Origin: Salegentibacter holothuriorum
GTDB lineage: Bacteria > Bacteroidota > Bacteroidia > Flavobacteriales > Flavobacteriaceae
Reading direction: 5' to 3'
Assembly (NCBI RefSeq): GCF_900168045.1
Contig: NZ_FUYY01000002.1
Coordinates: forward strand, 62,001-126,000
Length of the DNA: 64,000 nt
This document shows positions 25,003 through 35,049 of the stretch, one piece after another. The notes below the pieces were generated by a model that had not been told where the DNA came from, searched no databases, and worked only from the letters and a program-made list of their open reading frames with translations. Numbering within the stretch: the first letter of the stretch is position 1; each line of letters begins with the position of its first letter. The position numbers and the translations under genes are program-made.

Positions 25003-26454
25003 ATGGAGAAGAAAATAGACGAAAAAAAACAGGGAAACACCCTGGTGATGGAGCCTAAGCAGGAAAATAGCCGTAAACTTTTTATTGAAAGTTATGGGTG
25101 TGCAATGAATTTTAGCGACAGTGAGATTGTAGCTTCTATCCTGGCAAAAGAAGGTTTTAATACTACGCAAAAACTTGAAGAAGCCGATCTTGTTTTGGTA
25201 AATACCTGTTCTATCAGAGAAAAAGCAGAACAAACCGTTCGCAAACGGCTTCAAAAATACAATGCGGTAAAAAAAATAAACCCGGGAATGAAAGTTGGCG
25301 TTTTAGGCTGTATGGCCGAGCGTCTCAAAGAGAAATTCCTGGAAGAAGAAAAAATAGTAGACCTTGTAGTTGGGCCAGATGCCTACAAAGATCTACCCAA
25401 CCTAATAAACGAGGTAGAAGCAGGTCGTGATGCTATAAATGTGGTTCTTTCTAAAGAAGAAACCTATGGCGATATTTCTCCTGTGCGACTACAAACCAAC
25501 GGAGTTTCTGCCTTTGTTTCTATAACCCGTGGTTGCGATAATATGTGCACATTCTGTGTAGTACCTTTTACCCGCGGAAGAGAACGAAGTCGCGACCCAC
25601 AAAGCATTGTTGAAGAAGTAAACGAGCTTTGGGATAAAGGTTTCAAGGAAATTACGCTTTTAGGTCAAAATGTAGATAGTTATCTATGGTATGGCGGCGG
25701 ACTCAAAAAAGATTTTAAAAATGCTTCTGAGATACAAAAAGCTACCGCTACCAATTTCTCCCAGCTTTTGAAATTAGTTGCAGAAGCACAACCAAAAATG
25801 AGAGTTAGGTTCTCTACTTCAAATCCGCAAGACATGACCTTAGATGTGATTGAAGTTATGGCTGCCTATCCAAATATTTGTAAACACATTCATTTACCTG
25901 TTCAAAGTGGAAGCGACAGAATCTTAAAAGAGATGAACAGGCTGCATACCCGGGAAGAATATTTTAAACTTATAGATTATATAAGAGAATTAATGCCGGA
26001 ATGCTCCATTTCCCAGGATTTGATAGTTGGTTTTCCAACTGAAACCGAAGAAGATCACAAAGATACTTTATCATTAATGGAATATGTAAAGTATGACTTT
26101 GGATACATGTATGCTTATTCTGAAAGACCGGGCACTATGGCTGCACGTAAACTGGAAGATGATGTTCCAGCCGAAACAAAACAACGGAGATTAGCTGAAA
26201 TAGTAAAACTTCAACGGGAACATAACCACTTTAGAACGCAACGATTCCTTGGAGATACCGTAGAGGTTTTAATTGAAAGAGAATCAAAAAAATCCAGTGA
26301 ACACTGGAGCGGCCGAACCACACAAAATACAGTAGCTGTTTTCCCAAAAGAAAACTACAAAGTTGGGGATTTTGTAAACGTAAAAATAAACGATTGTACC
26401 AGTGCTACATTGATAGGCGAAGCCTCCCCTAACCCCTCCGAAGGAGGGGAATAA
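25003..26454 (+). CDS. miaB: tRNA-2-methylthio-N6-dimethylallyladenosine synthase
   Basis: A 483-residue radical SAM methylthiotransferase that modifies A37 of tRNAs reading U-starting codons. N-terminal cluster cysteines are C33 (SYGCAMN), C69 (NTCSIRE) and C103 (LGCMAER). The radical SAM motif CDNMCTFC has C178, C182 and C185. A TRAM domain lies at the end. The last codons (SPNPSEGGE) are encoded by a copy of a C-rich hairpin repeat (CCCCTCC-GAA-GGAGGGG), so the native C-terminus seems to have been extended by repeat sequence. The enzyme core looks intact. Confidence 0.95.
   Translation: MEKKIDEKKQGNTLVMEPKQENSRKLFIESYGCAMNFSDSEIVASILAKEGFNTTQKLEEADLVLVNTCSIREKAEQTVRKRLQKYNAVKKINPGMKVGVLGCMAERLKEKFLEEEKIVDLVVGPDAYKDLPNLINEVEAGRDAINVVLSKEETYGDISPVRLQTNGVSAFVSITRGCDNMCTFCVVPFTRGRERSRDPQSIVEEVNELWDKGFKEITLLGQNVDSYLWYGGGLKKDFKNASEIQKATATNFSQLLKLVAEAQPKMRVRFSTSNPQDMTLDVIEVMAAYPNICKHIHLPVQSGSDRILKEMNRLHTREEYFKLIDYIRELMPECSISQDLIVGFPTETEEDHKDTLSLMEYVKYDFGYMYAYSERPGTMAARKLEDDVPAETKQRRLAEIVKLQREHNHFRTQRFLGDTVEVLIERESKKSSEHWSGRTTQNTVAVFPKENYKVGDFVNVKINDCTSATLIGEASPNPSEGGE
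26427..26450 (+). repeat. CCCCTCC-GAA-GGAGGGG hairpin in the miaB 3' end
   Basis: A 7-bp perfect stem (26433-26439 with 26443-26449), preceded by CCCCTAA. It lies inside the coding sequence and encodes the last residues of MiaB. The type is a known dispersed G/C-rich repeat of Bacteroidetes genomes, from memory. Confidence 0.7.
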
Positions 26455-26526
26455 AAAAAGGAAGAAAACAAAAAAGATATAAAAGTTATGACATTCTTAA
26501 ATATAAATATTAACTACCGCATCTCA

Positions 26527-26577
26527 CCCTTTGGGGGTTGGGGGGCTTTTAATTCCCCCTTTGGGGGCTAGGGGGCC
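26527..26577 (+). repeat. Pair of C/G-run repeats abutting the sigma-54 regulator start
   Basis: Two related units, CCCTTTGGGGGTTGGGGGG (from 26528) and CCCCCTTTGGGGGCTAGGGGG (26555-26575), lie about 28 nt apart. Only three bases separate the second from the ATG at 26579. The unit can fold as a C-run/G-run hairpin, and four G-runs of five or more could form a quadruplex on the coding strand. Surrounding DNA is AT-rich. Confidence 0.75.
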
Positions 26578-26578
26578 T

Positions 26579-27859
26579 ATGGAATCAATTCAGGCAGTAA
26601 AACAGCGATTTGGAATAATTGGCGACGATCAACGCCTTAACCGCGCTATAGAAAAAGCAATCCAGGTTGCGCCTACAGATATTTCGGTATTGGTAACCGG
26701 GGAAAGTGGGGTTGGTAAAGAAAGTATCCCAAAAATTATTCACTCGCTTTCTCATAGAAAACACGGAAAATACATTGCGGTAAACTGCGGTGCAATTCCC
26801 GAAGGAACTATAGATTCTGAATTATTTGGACATGAAAAAGGGGCTTTTACCGGCGCCACCCAAACCCGTAGTGGTTATTTTGAAGTGGCCGATGGCGGAA
26901 CGATATTTTTAGATGAAGTTGGAGAATTACCACTTCCTACACAGGTTAGATTGCTTCGTGTTTTGGAAAACGGGGAATTTATAAAAGTAGGTTCTTCTAA
27001 AGTGCAAAAATCTGATGTTCGCATTATAGCGGCTACCAATATTAACATGCAGGAATCTATCAAAAAAGAGCGCTTTAGGGAAGATCTTTATTATAGGCTG
27101 AGTACGGTAGAAATCAATCTTCCTCCATTACGAGATCGTAAAGAAGATATCCATTTATTATTTAGAAAATTCGCCTCAGATTTCGCACTGAAATATAAAA
27201 TGCCTACCATTAAACTTCAGGATGATGCGGTTAGTTTATTGCAAAAATACCGATGGGGAGGTAATATTAGACAGTTAAGAAATATCGCTGAACAAATTTC
27301 GGTTTTAGAGCAGGAACGCATTATTGGCCCTGAGCGTCTAAAAGAATACCTTCCAAATATTGGCAGTAATTTGCCCGCGGTAATTTCCGATAAAAAGAAG
27401 GAAAGCGACTTTAGTAATGAGCGTGAGATTCTATATAAAGTGCTTTTTGATATGAAAAGCGACCTCACCGATCTTAAGAAACTTACCTTAAAGTTAATGG
27501 AAAGTGGAAATACAAAGAAGGTTCAGGATGAAAATGAAAGTCTTATCCAAAAGATTTATGGTGACAATGAAGAAGGGGAAGATATAGATGCCGAAGAACT
27601 GGACGCGCTAAGCAACGAAAACCTGGAAGTCTTACAAATCCCGCAAAACAGTCCCAAATCTGAACTTAACAGAGAGAAAGACAAATATTATTTTGCTGAA
27701 GAAATTGAGGAAGAAGAAACCCTTTCTTTGCAGGATAAAGAACTAGAACTTATTAAAAAATCTCTGGAAAGACACAGTGGAAAACGCAAAGCTGCTGCTG
27801 AAGAATTAGGCATAAGTGAACGTACACTTTATAGAAAAATAAAACAATACAACCTCTAA
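26579..27859 (+). CDS. Sigma-54-dependent transcriptional activator without receiver domain
   Basis: A 426-residue bacterial enhancer-binding protein. It has Walker A GESGVGKE (41-48), the sigma-54 contact motif GAFTGA (about 88-93), Walker B IFLDEVGEL, and an R-finger region. A C-terminal Fis-type helix-turn-helix follows (KRKAAAEELGISERTLYRKIKQ). There is no N-terminal receiver or GAF domain, so control may be by expression or partner proteins. I choose the ATG at 26579 (MESIQAVKQR). A TTG further upstream would translate G-run repeat sequence. An acidic linker (about 320-390) joins AAA+ and HTH parts. Followed by lptE. Confidence 0.9.
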   Translation: MESIQAVKQRFGIIGDDQRLNRAIEKAIQVAPTDISVLVTGESGVGKESIPKIIHSLSHRKHGKYIAVNCGAIPEGTIDSELFGHEKGAFTGATQTRSGYFEVADGGTIFLDEVGELPLPTQVRLLRVLENGEFIKVGSSKVQKSDVRIIAATNINMQESIKKERFREDLYYRLSTVEINLPPLRDRKEDIHLLFRKFASDFALKYKMPTIKLQDDAVSLLQKYRWGGNIRQLRNIAEQISVLEQERIIGPERLKEYLPNIGSNLPAVISDKKKESDFSNEREILYKVLFDMKSDLTDLKKLTLKLMESGNTKKVQDENESLIQKIYGDNEEGEDIDAEELDALSNENLEVLQIPQNSPKSELNREKDKYYFAEEIEEEETLSLQDKELELIKKSLERHSGKRKAAAEELGISERTLYRKIKQYNL

Positions 27860-27876
27860 TTTTAGTCCCCGATTTT

Positions 27877-28380
27877 ATGAAAAAGTCTGCTTTTATTTTA
27901 TCTATGGTGCTTTTATTTTGCACACAATCTTGTGGGATCTACTCCTTTACGGGTGCTGATACTGGCGCTGCCGAATCTTTTCAGGTAAATTTCTTTCAAA
28001 ATCAGGCCGATTTGGTAGAACCGGGAATAGATAGAACCTTTACCCTGCAATTACAGGATCTTATTCAAAATCAAACCAGTTTAAGCCTGGCCAATAGCAA
28101 CGCCGATCTAATTTTTGAAGGTGAAATCATTGATTTTTATGTAGCCCCAATTACCGCTACTTCCGATAATACAGCAGCACAAAACCGGCTCACCATTGCA
28201 GTGAATGTTCGGTACTACAACACTTTGGAGCCCGAAAAAGATTTTGAAAGACGATTCTCTTTTTATGAAGATTATCCTGCGGAGGCTCAACTGGTTGGGG
28301 GCACCCTGGAAACCACGGTAAATGAAATCTTTACGCGTTTAACCCAGGATATTTTTAATGCGGCGTTAACCGATTGGTAA
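27877..28380 (+). CDS. lptE: LptE, LPS assembly lipoprotein
   Basis: A 167-residue lipoprotein (MKKSAFILSMVLLFCTQSCGIYSFTG, lipobox TQSC). The SFTG and FQNQADLVEPGIDRTFTLQLQDLI segments and an ERRFSFYEDYPA strand fit the Bacteroidetes LptE family. LptE plugs the LptD barrel and delivers LPS to the outer leaflet. It lies 17 nt after the sigma-54 activator and 2 nt before a TPR gene. A second Lpt gene, lptC, is elsewhere in the window. Confidence 0.85.
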   Translation: MKKSAFILSMVLLFCTQSCGIYSFTGADTGAAESFQVNFFQNQADLVEPGIDRTFTLQLQDLIQNQTSLSLANSNADLIFEGEIIDFYVAPITATSDNTAAQNRLTIAVNVRYYNTLEPEKDFERRFSFYEDYPAEAQLVGGTLETTVNEIFTRLTQDIFNAALTDW

Positions 28381-28382
28381 TT

Positions 28383-29258
28383 ATGGAAGCACCCGAATTC
28401 ATAAAATTGCTGCAAAAACCTGCTAGCATTACCGCTGAACAAACTGGCGCTTTAGAAAAACTTATTCAAAAAGCTCCATATTTTCAGTCAGCTCGTGCAG
28501 TTAGACTAAAAGGTTTAAAAGAGCATCAGGAATTTAGTTACAATAGTGCGTTAAAAAAAACAGCTGCCTACACTACAAATCGTAGCGTTCTATTTGATTT
28601 TATTACTTCTAAAGAGTTTAATCAGAACAAAATTGCCAGGCAAATTCAGGATCAGGAAGAGCAATTGCGAAATATTACCGTTTTTGAACCCGAAGAGGTT
28701 TTTGCCAAAAGAAGCATGGCCATAGATGAAGCCATTAAGATGCAGCAATCAGAATCGGAACAGGTGATGGATCCCGATTTGTTTTCAGAAAAACAACAGA
28801 AAGCTAAAGTTCAAAAGGAACCTGATTCAGAGAAGAATGAATTAAAGTTAGGTGAACCTCTGGAATTTGATGCTTCAGAATCACATTCTTTTTCAGAATG
28901 GCTAAGACTTACATCGGCACAACCGATAAAAAGAGAAAAACAGTTAGAGCAAGAATCTCAAAAAGATGAGCTTCAGCATAAAAAGTTTGAGCTTATTGAT
29001 AGGTTTATTTCCAAAAGTCCTAAAATAAAACCAGGCAAACCTACTAATAAATCCAACCTGGCCGAAACCAATACAACTCCACCAGAGTCCTTGATGACAG
29101 AGACTTTAGCCCGGGTTTATTTGGAGCAAAAAAATTATAAAAAAGCCATTCAGGCATATAAAATATTAATTTTGAAAAATCCCGAAAAAAGTGGTTTCTT
29201 TGCTGACCAAATTCGGGCAATCGAAAAATTACAAGAAAATAACACAAAGCAAGAATGA
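28383..29258 (+). CDS. TPR-containing protein between lptE and secG
   Basis: A soluble 291-residue protein without signal peptide. It has an N-terminal helical region (LLQKPASITAEQTGALEKLIQKAPYFQSARAVRL), a low-complexity acidic/polar middle, and one C-terminal TPR-like unit (ARVYLEQKNYKKAIQAYKILILKNPEKSGFFADQIRAIEKL). I use the ATG at 28383, 2 nt after the lptE stop. It overlaps secG by 4 bases (ATGA). The position between lptE and secG is usual in Flavobacteriia. Function unknown; an envelope or secretion helper is possible. Confidence 0.7.
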   Translation: MEAPEFIKLLQKPASITAEQTGALEKLIQKAPYFQSARAVRLKGLKEHQEFSYNSALKKTAAYTTNRSVLFDFITSKEFNQNKIARQIQDQEEQLRNITVFEPEEVFAKRSMAIDEAIKMQQSESEQVMDPDLFSEKQQKAKVQKEPDSEKNELKLGEPLEFDASESHSFSEWLRLTSAQPIKREKQLEQESQKDELQHKKFELIDRFISKSPKIKPGKPTNKSNLAETNTTPPESLMTETLARVYLEQKNYKKAIQAYKILILKNPEKSGFFADQIRAIEKLQENNTKQE

Positions 29259-29599
29259 GCACATTCACGATTTTTTTAGCATTAATAGTTATTGTAGCCT
29301 TTTTACTGGTAGTAGTAATTATGGTACAGAATCCTAAAGGCGGTGGTCTATCTTCCTCTTTTGGCGGTAGCGGACAACAAGTAGGTGGAGTTAAGAAGAC
29401 CGGAGACTTTTTAGATAAAAGTACCTGGACCCTGGCTACCCTTTTATTAGTCCTTATTTTACTTTCTAACGTAACAATTATGGATGATGCTGGTTATGGT
29501 GAATCAAAGGTTTTTGATGAATCAGCAATGCCTGAAAACACTGCTACTCCACCGGCTCAAATGCCAGGACAGTCAACAGAATCTGACAGCGCTCAATAA
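29255..29599 (+). CDS. secG: Preprotein translocase subunit SecG
   Basis: A 114-residue inner-membrane protein. Two helices (about 3-23, TFTIFLALIVIVAFLLVVVIMVQ, and 55-73, TWTLATLLLVLILLSNV) flank the SecG loop NPKGGGLSSSFGGSGQQVGG. A Pro/Thr-rich tail is typical of Bacteroidetes SecG. It aids SecYE channel function. Its start overlaps the preceding gene by 4 bases and a strong terminator follows. Confidence 0.93.
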   Translation: MSTFTIFLALIVIVAFLLVVVIMVQNPKGGGLSSSFGGSGQQVGGVKKTGDFLDKSTWTLATLLLVLILLSNVTIMDDAGYGESKVFDESAMPENTATPPAQMPGQSTESDSAQ

Positions 29600-29625
29600 A
29601 GGCTTCATTCTTTATAGATATTACA

Positions 29626-29657
29626 AATGCCAGCTTATGACAAGCTGGCATTTTTTA
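29626..29657 (+). terminator. Strong terminator after secG
   Basis: An 11-bp stem AATGCCAGCTT/AAGCTGGCATT (29626-29652) with a 5-nt loop, then T run to 29656. It isolates the groES-groEL unit. Confidence 0.9.
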
Positions 29658-29751
29658 TTGGTAATTGGCAGTAAAAAAGAGGTGGCATAATTTTAGAAAT
29701 AGGCCTAGTCGCTTATTTAAAGATTAATTAACCTAAATAAATTTATAAAAA

Positions 29752-30027
29752 ATGGGACTAAACATTAAACCGCTCTCAGACAGAGTTCTTATTGAACCTG
29801 AAGCAGCCGAAACTAAAACGGCATCTGGAATTTATATTCCCGAAACAGCTAAAGAAAAACCACAACGTGGCAAAGTAGTGGCAGCAGGTAAGGGTACTAA
29901 AGATCACGATATGACTGTGAAAGTTGGTGATACTGTGCTTTATGGAAAGTATTCTGGTACAGAATTAAAACTGGAAGGAACAGACTACCTAATGATGAGA
30001 GAAGACGATATCCTTGCAATAGTGTAA
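29752..30027 (+). CDS. groES: GroES co-chaperonin
   Basis: A 91-residue protein with the usual GroES core: [42 protein letters not shown] and a C-terminal [12 protein letters not shown]. It caps the GroEL cage. Length is normal. It is preceded by a gap of about 95 nt after the secG terminator that should hold its promoter. No CIRCE inverted repeat is seen. Confidence 0.97.
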   Translation: MGLNIKPLSDRVLIEPEAAETKTASGIYIPETAKEKPQRGKVVAAGKGTKDHDMTVKVGDTVLYGKYSGTELKLEGTDYLMMREDDILAIV

Positions 30028-30034
30028 GACTTCT

Positions 30035-30100
30035 TTTCCCCATTCCCGGGGAAATTTCAAAATAAAATATTATTAATTCAATTTCTGCTTCGGCGGAAAT
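30035..30100 (+). promoter_or_regulatory. Two hairpins in the groES-groEL spacer
   Basis: Hairpin 1: TTTCCCC/GGGGAAA (30035-30041 with 30048-30054). Hairpin 2: ATTTCTGC-TTCG-GCGGAAAT (30081-30100), a stem with one G-T pair capped by a stable TTCG loop. Neither is followed by a T-run, so they look like mRNA structure (processing or stability) rather than a terminator. Confidence 0.55.
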
Positions 30101-30111
30101 GACAAAATTAA

Positions 30112-31758
<1,647 letters not shown>

Positions 31759-31782
31759 TAGCCCATCCATAACAAATATTAA

Positions 31783-31820
31783 AAAACCCGTTTCTTAATC
31801 GAAACGGGTTTTCTTTTTTT
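31783..31820 (+). terminator. Terminator after groEL
   Basis: A 12-bp stem AAAACCCGTTTC/GAAACGGGTTTT (31783-31812) with a 6-nt loop, then TTTTTTT. It could also act in reverse for the convergent cutC unit because A-runs precede it. Confidence 0.9.
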
Positions 31821-31867
31821 TCAGGAGCCTAAAAAGATAGATCCTCTTAATCTCAATTAGAAAATTA

Positions 31868-32497
31868 TTATTCCAATCCTGGAACAATTCTTTTGCCGTG
31901 ATAAGCCTTAGCATTGATTTTTCGGTGTAATTCTTCGATATTTTTTGAAGTGATTTTCCCAGCACAAATAACTTCCATATCCCCCGCCGTGGCAATTATA
32001 TTTTCCAGCTGAGAAAGACCTTCCATTGCGGTACTTTTCCCACCGGAAGTAAGGATACCATTTACAACACCTGATTCTCTTAGAGATTTCACCGCTTCTA
32101 AAATAGCCGGGGTTTCATCAATGGCTTTATGAAATACAAGCTTTATTGGTTTTGCTATTTCCGCCAGTTTTTCAATAGCCTCAATATCTATTGATTTATT
32201 TTCTTTCAAAATCCCTAATACCACGCCATCTACCCCGATTTCTTTACAAAAGCTAATATCCATGGCCATTTGTTCCATTTCGGCATTATTATACATAAAA
32301 TCACCAGCCCGGGGCCTAATCATAACGCGCACCGGAATATCCAGTTGAGAGCTAACCGAAGTAATCAATTCTCTTGAAGGCGTTAAACCGTCCAGCTCTA
32401 AATTTGCACAGAGCTCAATTCTATCGGCTCCATTTTTTTCTGCAATTACTGCCTGTTCCAAACTTTCTACACAGGCTTCTTTTAAATAATACATCAC
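31868..32497 (-). CDS. cutC: CutC family protein
   Basis: A 209-residue TIM-barrel protein: KEACVESLEQAVIAEKNGADRIELCANLELDGLTPS, VRVMIRPRAGDF, KLVFHKAIDE and GILTSGGKSTAMEG are CutC hallmarks. The family was named for copper homeostasis, but its direct role is disputed. It is slightly short at the C-terminus compared with about 240 residues in E. coli, without loss of core motifs. It lies 6 nt after the SRPBCC gene. Confidence 0.88.
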   Translation of the reverse strand: MMYYLKEACVESLEQAVIAEKNGADRIELCANLELDGLTPSRELITSVSSQLDIPVRVMIRPRAGDFMYNNAEMEQMAMDISFCKEIGVDGVVLGILKENKSIDIEAIEKLAEIAKPIKLVFHKAIDETPAILEAVKSLRESGVVNGILTSGGKSTAMEGLSQLENIIATAGDMEVICAGKITSKNIEELHRKINAKAYHGKRIVPGLE

Positions 32498-32503
32498 ACT
32501 AAT

Positions 32504-32959
32504 TTAATTTTTCTTCATAAAATCAAAGCCTCCTTTTCTAAGATTGATTCCAAATTCTAAATAAGCCTTTAAACAAGCAAGGAAATTCGCCCAACCCTCA
32601 GTATTTTGACCATACCACTTAATTCCCTTATCGTCGGCTTGCATTTTACCTTCGGTGATTTTTACAAGTGTACTATTTTGGGAAACTTCGGTCAGACTAA
32701 TCTCAACATGCAGATTTTCATCTTTCATACCTTCCCATTCAAAAGAGACCAATTCATTTGGAGTTAATTTTAGCACAGTTACCGGTACATGTTCATCAAA
32801 TTCGGGAAACTTCCAGCTTATAGATTTCCCCTCTTCCATCATCCCGGAGCTTTCAGCAATAAAATAATGCTTCATATATTCAGGATCTATAATAGCGTGG
32901 TAAATCTCAGCTTTTGGTTTAGCGATTTGCAGGGCGGTTTTAATTTCTAGCATTTTCAT
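32504..32959 (-). CDS. SRPBCC/AHSA1-like domain protein
   Basis: About 151 residues with the START-like/AHSA1 pattern: ALQIAKPKAEIYHAIIDPEYMKHYF, EGKSISWKFPEFDEHVPVTVLKLTPNELVSFEW and a C-terminal helix ending in GWANFLACLKAYLEFG. These folds bind hydrophobic ligands or modulate Hsp90; no ligand is evident. I choose the ATG at 32959 (MKMLEIKT) over a TTG nine bases upstream. It probably forms a two-gene unit with cutC. Confidence 0.8.
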   Translation of the reverse strand: MKMLEIKTALQIAKPKAEIYHAIIDPEYMKHYFIAESSGMMEEGKSISWKFPEFDEHVPVTVLKLTPNELVSFEWEGMKDENLHVEISLTEVSQNSTLVKITEGKMQADDKGIKWYGQNTEGWANFLACLKAYLEFGINLRKGGFDFMKKN

Positions 32960-32995
32960 AAGTTGCAATTTACATCAATATAAAATAGAAATTCC

Positions 32996-33028
32996 AAACC
33001 TCATAGGTTTCAAAAACTTGTGAGGTTT
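32996..33028 (+). repeat. 33-bp nested palindrome, copy 3 (orphan)
   Basis: The left arm AAACCTCATAGGTTT and right arm AAACTTGTGAGGTTT are separated by three bases. It has the same 33-bp length and layout as the two palindromes flanking the RAYT gene near 63 kb, with two arm mismatches. It lies about 30 kb from the transposase. Confidence 0.85.
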
Positions 33029-33290
33029 AGTTTGGTTTTCGCAAAAAAATAGCAAAAAATGATTTTACGGATTCCTAAAACGAAGTTGTCAGGAATAACT
33101 CGTATTAAAATTTTTGAACAAGGTTAGTTATAGCGATACAGATTTCGGTAATTATTAGAATAAAATCATAATATACCCGGTTCATATCTTAAATCACTTC
33201 TGAGGTTCCTTAATGCAGTAATTGAAAGCCATTTCTCAAAACGCTTCCAGGGACTATAAAGCAAACAAAATACCTAAATTTTTCAAATAA

Positions 33291-33320
33291 AAAAGAGGAG
33301 ATATATCCCCTCTTTTTTTT
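33291..33320 (-). terminator. Terminator of the susCD unit
   Basis: AAAAGAGG (33291-33298) pairs with CCTCTTTT (33309-33316), with an extra G-C inside. Both flanks are A/T runs, so it may work in both directions. It lies 19 nt beyond the susD stop. Confidence 0.75.
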
Positions 33321-33338
33321 AACAAACAACTATTCAGG

Positions 33339-35039
33339 CTAATCCTGTGCCCACCATAATTCAGTTCCCTGTTCATCAGGCCCCTGCTCCTGTAGAGCTG
33401 CTTCAACATTTGCTCCATTGGTATTATATTCCTGGTTTCCATACCTCATTCGCTGTGGATATTCTCCATTTAAGTCTCCTGCCGCATAAATATCATAATC
33501 AGAAACTCCACTTGCTAATTCAGTCGGATAACCTGTATCTCTCACTACAGCCCAGGCTTCAAACCCATCTGTATAAGCAACAATCCATCTTTGAATAGCA
33601 ATTTTCTCTAAGTTTTCCTCATCGGTTCCGTTTAATAGCGCCATGTCTTCGTTAGCAATAAAGGTTTCTATTGCGCTTTCTTCTACACTCCAGATTTTCA
33701 TAGCCTGTCTTATTCCTTCTTGATATAATGCCTGGGCATCGCCAGAGCTAAGACCTTTTACGATAGCCTCAGCTTGCAAAAAGTTTCCTTCGGCTGCAGT
33801 AAATACTACTTCAGGAAAAATTTCTAATCCCTGGTTTTTTGGATTAATTACCCAATCTGCCGGTTCAGAAAATAAATTGTTTTTTACATGCGGATAGATT
33901 TCAGGATTTAATCTTGAAGGTTGACCAACATAATAATCCTGATCTGCAGAAACAGAAAGTGTGAATTCATCTCCCGAGCCAGTTTTTGTATAAGATACTC
34001 CGGCATTATCGAGTTCATCCAAAATAAATTCTACATGCTTATCAAAAAGGCTTGCTCCTGCCCCCTCAGCTGGTCTTGTAAAGGTGAAATCTCCACCAAT
34101 TATTGGCTTGGCGTAACGGGACAGTCTTGGATCGTTATTATCTCTTAAATAATCAATGAGTGTTTTTCCTACATTCCATTTCGAGCCAATCCCTCCGAAA
34201 TTATGCCAAATATCACCATAAGCTGCATTTCCAAATTGATCTATTTCGGTATCTTTTGCCATAAGTGCATTATCCATCTCAGTATTTAAAAGTGGAGCCT
34301 GCATAGCTTCTGAAATAGCTGTTTCGGCAAAATCTGCTCCTGGAGATCCCTGAGCTCTCAATGCCATTCTTAGCTTCAAGGTATTCGCTAATTTTTTCCA
34401 TTGTTGAAGATCTCCATTAAAGAACAAATCGTTCTCTGCAAGAAACTCAATACCATCACCTGTTTCGGTTTGATCACCAATAATACTCATTGCCTGGTCT
34501 AACTCGGCTATCACCCCACGATAAATTTCAGATTGACTATCTAATTTTGGAGTAATGATATCTGGGTCTAATGCTTCTGAATACGGCACCATTCCAAAAG
34601 TATCGGTATACATTTGGTAATACAGTCCTTTCATCACAAGACCAAGAGCGTAAAAATTCTGATTTTCCAGATCTCCGCCTTCACCCACAAAATTTTGATA
34701 AACACTTAGGTTACTAACATAACCAGCTATCCAATTATAAGTGGCATCGGTATAACCTGCGCTGTAATCATACCCCAGGGAGCCAGTCCACCAGCAACCG
34801 TTATAACCAAAAGTAAATTGACCTGCATACCTATCGGCGTGTATTAATTGCGCTCTCCAGTAAGGAAACCGGTTAGGCGCATAAAGTTCTATTTGAATTC
34901 CGGTAAGAAAGTATTTTGCACTTACTTCTTCAGATCCAAATGCATCGGGTCTTGTATTGATCTCCTCAAAATCGGAACATCCGGCAAGTAAAAAGACCAA
35001 CAACAAGCTTGTGCTAATTGTCTTTAAAATTCCTTTCAT
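33339..35039 (-). CDS. SusD/RagB-like nutrient-binding outer-membrane lipoprotein
   Basis: A 566-residue protein with a lipoprotein signal (MKGILKTISTSLLLVFLLAGCSDF, Cys21). The helical TPR-like SusD core is visible in GLVMKGLYYQMYTDTFGMVPYSEAL and FLQAEAIVKGLSSGDAQALYQEGIRQAM. It acts as the surface lid of the SusC channel and binds the glycan. It lies 10 nt after susC and is the last gene of the glycan locus. The ligand is inferred to be a mannose-rich glycan from neighbours. Confidence 0.93.
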   Translation of the reverse strand: MKGILKTISTSLLLVFLLAGCSDFEEINTRPDAFGSEEVSAKYFLTGIQIELYAPNRFPYWRAQLIHADRYAGQFTFGYNGCWWTGSLGYDYSAGYTDATYNWIAGYVSNLSVYQNFVGEGGDLENQNFYALGLVMKGLYYQMYTDTFGMVPYSEALDPDIITPKLDSQSEIYRGVIAELDQAMSIIGDQTETGDGIEFLAENDLFFNGDLQQWKKLANTLKLRMALRAQGSPGADFAETAISEAMQAPLLNTEMDNALMAKDTEIDQFGNAAYGDIWHNFGGIGSKWNVGKTLIDYLRDNNDPRLSRYAKPIIGGDFTFTRPAEGAGASLFDKHVEFILDELDNAGVSYTKTGSGDEFTLSVSADQDYYVGQPSRLNPEIYPHVKNNLFSEPADWVINPKNQGLEIFPEVVFTAAEGNFLQAEAIVKGLSSGDAQALYQEGIRQAMKIWSVEESAIETFIANEDMALLNGTDEENLEKIAIQRWIVAYTDGFEAWAVVRDTGYPTELASGVSDYDIYAAGDLNGEYPQRMRYGNQEYNTNGANVEAALQEQGPDEQGTELWWAQD

Positions 35040-35049
35040 AATTATGTTA

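Larger units (their letters stand above)
32969..33338. other. Intergenic region with REP-type palindrome and susD terminator
   Basis: About 370 nt without a gene. It contains palindrome copy 3 (32996-33028) and the terminator at 33291-33316. The middle is AT-rich and shows no coding pattern I can support. Confidence 0.6.

Noticed and set aside
26531-26578. TTG start extending the sigma-54 activator by 16 residues
   Set aside because: The extra residues (MGVGGLLIPPLGARGP) are a translation of the G-run repeat; the ATG at 26579 gives a normal N-terminus.
32996-33028. A CRISPR repeat or terminator
   Set aside because: There is no array of spaced copies, and no T-run or nearby gene end in the right direction. 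Matches to the RAYT-flanking palindromes explain it better.
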